Part shown: positions 6,396-8,280 of the stretch, piece by piece
How positions within the stretch are numbered: position 1 is the first letter of the stretch
Layout: the number at the start of each line of letters is the position of its first letter
Assembly: GCA_021780575.1 (NCBI GenBank)
Contig: JAJXYL010000045.1
Location: 1 to 8,280 of the forward strand
DNA from: a bacterium
Lineage (GTDB): Bacteria > Patescibacteriota > Minisyncoccia > Phycocordibacterales > Phycocordibacteraceae
DNA: 8,280 nucleotides
Direction of reading: 5' to 3'
Notes under the pieces: model-generated
Databases searched by the model: none
What the model was told of the DNA's origin: nothing
Seen by the model: the letters and a program-made list of their open reading frames with translations, nothing else
Position numbers and translations under genes: made by a program

Positions 6396-7159
6396 TGACA
6401 ATTACAAATGACACCGAGCGGGCGCATCTTATTGAAGGAGGGAAACGCCTCGCTGCTGTGCTCCGCGCTCTTCGCGCGAAGGTCGCCCCAGGCATCACGA
6501 CCGAAGAACTCGATACCCTTGCAGAACAAATGATCCGTGAAGGCGGTGATGAGCCGTCCTTTCTCGGCTACACGCCCGAGGGTGCCCGTCGGCCGTACCC
6601 CGCGGCGCTCTGTGTTTCTATAAACGACGAGGTCGTTCACGGTATTCCGAACGAGTCAGTGAAGATTGTAAAGGAAGGCGATATTGTTGGGCTTGATCTC
6701 GGACTAACGCACAATGGCGTCATTGTGGATGCCGCTATCACCGTACCGGTCGCCGTCGTGGATGAGGTGGCGAAGCAGCTTCTGGCCACAACCGAACGAG
6801 CGCTTGTCGAAGGTATCAAGAAGGCCATTCCTGGGAATCACATAGGTGATATCTCGCACGCCATCCAAAAAGAAATTGAAGGTGCGGGTTTTAAGGTGGT
6901 AAAAGAGCTCGGCGGCCATGGGGTGGGCGACCTCGTGCATGAGGAACCGTTCATCCCCAACTTTGGTAAACCAGGCGAAGGAGATGTTCTTGAAGAAGGT
7001 ATGGTGCTTGCGCTCGAGCCAATCTCGACGGCTGGCAAGGCCACTGTCGTTCTCTCCCCCGACGGATACATGTACCGAACCAAGGACGGTTCGCGTTCCG
7101 CCCATTTCGAACACACCATCTTGATAGAAAAGGGCGCGGCGCGTATCATAACCCAATAA
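6395..7159 (+). CDS. map: Type I methionine aminopeptidase
   Basis: A 254-residue pita-bread-fold metallopeptidase that removes the initiator Met from nascent proteins. The five metal ligands are visible: D101 (GLDLGL), D112 (IVDAAI), H175 (GGHGVG), E208 (ALEPIS) and E239 (HFEHTI). Substrate and transition-state histidines H83 (VVHGIP) and H182 (LVHEEP) are also present, as is the SINDEVVHGIP start of the catalytic domain. The usual NIDV at the first ligand is GLDLGL, a tolerated variation. There is no N-terminal zinc-finger extension, so it is the short bacterial type Ia form. The start overlaps the adk stop as TAATG, suggesting re-initiation; there is no close Shine-Dalgarno sequence. The expected next genes infA and rpmJ are absent. 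Confidence 0.98.
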   Translation: MTITNDTERAHLIEGGKRLAAVLRALRAKVAPGITTEELDTLAEQMIREGGDEPSFLGYTPEGARRPYPAALCVSINDEVVHGIPNESVKIVKEGDIVGLDLGLTHNGVIVDAAITVPVAVVDEVAKQLLATTERALVEGIKKAIPGNHIGDISHAIQKEIEGAGFKVVKELGGHGVGDLVHEEPFIPNFGKPGEGDVLEEGMVLALEPISTAGKATVVLSPDGYMYRTKDGSRSAHFEHTILIEKGAARIITQ

Positions 7160-7187
7160 TCGCCACAAGCGATCTCATTTTTCAACC

Positions 7188-7664
7188 ATGACACATCCTA
7201 AGGAAGAGAAGACCCTTATCATCTTAAAGCCGGACACGATACATCGCGGCCTCGCGGGGGAGGTCATGAGTCGTTTTGAACGGAAGGGGTTGAAGATTAT
7301 CGGCATGAAAATGATTCAGCTTGAAGATGCCCTGCTTGAGGCACACTACGCCCACATCAAGGACAAGCCGTTCTTCGCGGGCATCAAGGAGTTTATGAAA
7401 TCGGCGCCTATCATTGTGATTGCTTTGTCGGGAATTGAGGCGGTCAATGCGACCCGTCTTATTGTCGGGCCTACCCGTGGCTACGAGGCTGCAGCCGGCA
7501 CCATTCGCGGCGACTTCTCACTTTCGACCCAGTCCAATATCGTGCATGCGTCCGATAGCGTTGAAAACGGTAAGACCGAGGTCGCCCGTTTCTTCAGGGA
7601 TAACGAGCTTTTTGCCTATAAACGCAACGATTTCGACTTTATAAATTCAGAGGAAGTGTTCTAA
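7188..7664 (+). CDS. ndk: Nucleoside diphosphate kinase
   Basis: A 158-residue NDP kinase that transfers the gamma-phosphate of ATP to NDPs through a phosphohistidine. The catalytic motif NIVHASDS places the active His at residue 120 (family N-x-x-H-G/A-S-D-S). Other landmarks are TLIILKPD with K14 (9-16), RGLAGEVMSRFERKGLKIIG (20-39), HYAHIKDKPFF (53-63) and GTIRGDF (104-110). It is slightly longer than the usual 130-150 residues, partly through RGYEAAAG in the loop before GTIRGDF and a short C-terminal tail. It lies 28 bases after map on the same strand and may share its transcript; together with the adenylate kinase it would complete the path from AMP to ATP and balance other NTPs. The ATG has no Shine-Dalgarno sequence. 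Confidence 0.98.
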   Translation: MTHPKEEKTLIILKPDTIHRGLAGEVMSRFERKGLKIIGMKMIQLEDALLEAHYAHIKDKPFFAGIKEFMKSAPIIVIALSGIEAVNATRLIVGPTRGYEAAAGTIRGDFSLSTQSNIVHASDSVENGKTEVARFFRDNELFAYKRNDFDFINSEEVF

Positions 7665-7699
7665 ATTGGCTTTTCCCCACTACCACTTGACGCGAGGTG

Positions 7700-7705
7700 T
7701 ATAGT
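7700..7705 (+). promoter_or_regulatory. Possible -10 box (TATAGT) for the downstream RNA
   Basis: TATAGT differs from TATAAT at one base and lies seven bases before G7713, where the predicted closing stem of the RNA candidate begins. This is the correct distance for a start of transcription. I do not see a good -35 hexamer at 16-18 bases upstream; TTGACG at 7687-7692 is too close (seven-base spacer). Support is positional only. Confidence 0.35.
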
Positions 7706-7712
7706 TATTAAT

Positions 7713-7855
7713 GGAGCTGTTCTTGAAAAAGTAACTTGCCTATCACTCGGGAGCTTTGCATTAAGACCCTTTGGTGAATTCCCCGAAAGGAAATCCGAGA
7801 ATCGTCGTTGTAGCACCCACCTGGCAAGATTAAGTTGCTTAAAAAGAATGGCTCC
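7713..7855 (+). ncRNA. ssrS: Structured RNA candidate resembling 6S RNA
   Basis: This stretch without a good gene folds by eye into a rod. The 5' bases 7713-7724 pair with 7844-7855 (12 bp, two G-U). After a small internal loop, 7729-7734 pair with 7835-7840 (6 bp, one G-U), and 7735-7740 (CTTGCC) with 7823-7828 (GGCAAG), leaving a bulge at 7829-7834. The centre is open: 7741-7745 on the 5' side and about 7800-7822 on the 3' side. Inside it, CTCGG 7746-7750 pairs with CCGAG 7795-7799, and CCTTTGG 7768-7774 with CC-G-AAAGG 7783-7790. Long closing stem, open centre and terminal hairpin are the 6S RNA layout, and CGTCGTTGTAGCACCCACCTGG-like bases on the 3' side (core CACCCACCTGG, 7814-7824) recall the E. 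coli 6S region ending in TTCACCTTG. At about 143 bases it is shorter than E. coli 6S (about 184). The alternative is a 5' leader element of the next gene. Confidence 0.55.
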
Positions 7856-7894
7856 GCCCAGCACCCTGTTTCTTCGGAAACAGGGTGCTGGGCG
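7855..7894 (+). terminator. Perfect 18-bp hairpin with TTCG tetraloop
   Basis: The left arm 7855-7872 is matched exactly by the right arm 7877-7894, with loop TTCG at 7873-7876 closed by C-G, the exceptionally stable cUUCGg form. It begins where the RNA candidate ends and stops 13 bases before the next ATG. It is probably the 3' terminator of the RNA or of the ndk transcript. However, no T-run follows on the + strand (GTTACAATACAG), and on the - strand the nearest T-run is about nine bases away, so it is not a textbook intrinsic terminator. It may instead be an RNA-stabilising 3' end or processing signal. Confidence 0.6.
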
Positions 7895-7895
7895 T

Positions 7896-7901
7896 TACAA
7901 T
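7896..7901 (+). promoter_or_regulatory. Possible -10 box (TACAAT) giving a leaderless transcript
   Basis: TACAAT matches TATAAT at five of six positions and ends six bases before the ATG at 7908. Transcription would then begin at or next to that A, and the mRNA would be leaderless. This would also separate the gene from the hairpin just upstream. The corresponding -35 (TTCGGA at 7873-7878, 17-base spacer) is poor and lies in the hairpin, so the call is tentative. Confidence 0.35.
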
Positions 7902-7907
7902 ACAGCC

Positions 7908-8280
7908 ATGTCATTACGATTGAGTTTCTACGGCGGAGCGGGCAAGGTGACCGGCTCTAATTTTTTACTATCAGGCGCGCGTGGGAAAGTGCTCGTCGAC
8001 TGTGGCATCGAGCAAGGCGCAGATGTGAGCGTCGCGGACATGTACGGGCCGTTCCCGTATGACGTAAGGACAGTTGACGCGCTCGTCGTAACCCACGCGC
8101 ATCTCGATCACGTCGGGCGTATCCCGAAACTCGTCAAAGACGGCTTTACGGGTAAGATTTACATGACACCGCCGACGCGCGATCTGTCCGAACTCATCTT
8201 GCGCGACTCGGCCGACATCCTCGCCGCTGACGCCGAGCGCCGGAATCTCCCGCCCCTCTACGAGGGGAAAGATGTTGACG
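7908..8280 (+). CDS. Metallo-beta-lactamase-fold protein, probably beta-CASP RNA nuclease (3' end outside window)
   Basis: An open frame of 124 codons runs from ATG 7908 off the end of the window. It starts MSLRLSFYGGAGKVTGSNFL, matching the GGA.eVTGS.yll opening of RNase-J/CPSF73-like proteins, then VLVDCGIEQG (28-37) and the metal-binding motif THAHLDHVGRIPKL (62-75) with H63, H65, D67 and H68. The spacing and the VTGS opening favour the beta-CASP group of zinc-dependent RNA nucleases over classical lactamases or glyoxalases, but the beta-CASP domain itself would lie beyond the window. No Shine-Dalgarno sequence is present. It sits 13 bases after a strong hairpin and may have its own promoter. 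Confidence 0.88.
   Translation, partial: MSLRLSFYGGAGKVTGSNFLLSGARGKVLVDCGIEQGADVSVADMYGPFPYDVRTVDALVVTHAHLDHVGRIPKLVKDGFTGKIYMTPPTRDLSELILRDSADILAADAERRNLPPLYEGKDVD

Noticed and set aside
6704..7168. Long - strand open frame of 154 codons inside map (and similar ones opposite other genes)
   Set aside because: These are by-products of GC-rich codon use; the + strand genes carry all catalytic motifs.
7687..7705. TTGACG plus TATAGT as a complete promoter
   Set aside because: The seven-base spacer is far too short for a sigma-70 promoter, so only the -10-like box is kept, with low confidence.
7665..7907. tRNA, SRP RNA, tmRNA or RNase P RNA in the gap
   Set aside because: No cloverleaf with a TTCGA-type arm, no SRP GGAAGGAAGCAGC-like tetraloop region, no tmRNA tag frame, and no RNase P GAGGAAAGTCC motif was seen. 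The GAAAGGAAATCC stretch is a weak likeness only.
7661..7914. Small reading frames of 67-68 codons on the - strand across the ndk-nuclease gap
   Set aside because: No recognisable protein motif, and two frames overlap each other over the paired arms of the RNA candidate and hairpin. RNA structure explains the region better.

Overview
The window is a ribosomal-protein gene cluster, all on the + strand, followed by a short metabolic tail, a non-coding region and the start of a nuclease gene. I infer a member of the Candidate Phyla Radiation (Patescibacteria), most likely Parcubacteria. The reasons are: rpmD (L30) is absent from its usual place between rpsE and rplO, a loss known to be shared across CPR; S5 has a long Arg/Gly-rich N-terminal extension and a short C-terminus; L15 lacks the usual GGQMPL-type segment; adenylate kinase is short with a minimal lid; and most start codons have no Shine-Dalgarno sequence. 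Genes stop at TAA and TGA, so the standard bacterial code fits better than the UGA=Gly code of Gracilibacteria/Absconditabacteria. The assignment rests on family knowledge, not on a search.

Layout: 1-117 is the 3' end of rplP (L16). From 138 to 4546 the end of an S10-type operon runs into the spc operon: rpmC, rpsQ, rplN, rplX, rplE, rpsN, rpsH, rplF, rplR, rpsE, rplO. Gaps are mostly 1-20 bases, with two overlaps where an ATG lies inside the previous stop region (rpsN/rpsH and rplO/secY). SecY (4539-5813), an adenylate-kinase-family protein (5832-6395) and methionine aminopeptidase (6395-7159) follow. The usual next genes (infA, rpmJ, rpsM) are absent; nucleoside diphosphate kinase (7188-7664) comes instead.

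The only long stretch without a protein gene is 7665-7907. It is not empty. About 143 bases (7713-7855) fold by eye into a rod with a long interrupted closing stem, an open centre and an inner hairpin, with a CACCCACCTGG segment on the 3' side. This resembles 6S RNA, the RNA that sequesters RNA polymerase. Directly after it is a perfect 18-bp stem capped by a TTCG tetraloop (7855-7894). The last gene, from 7908 and cut by the window end, encodes a metallo-beta-lactamase-fold protein resembling the beta-CASP RNA nucleases; it may be transcribed leaderless.

Functionally the cluster couples ribosome assembly (L16 to L15) with membrane insertion (SecY), removal of the initiator Met (Map) and nucleotide phosphorylation (Adk-like, Ndk), then a putative RNA-polymerase-regulating RNA and an RNA-processing enzyme. 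Unusual features include a 28-bp perfect palindrome inside rplR, an attenuator-like repeat trio before rpsN, and altered AMP-site residues in the adenylate kinase.
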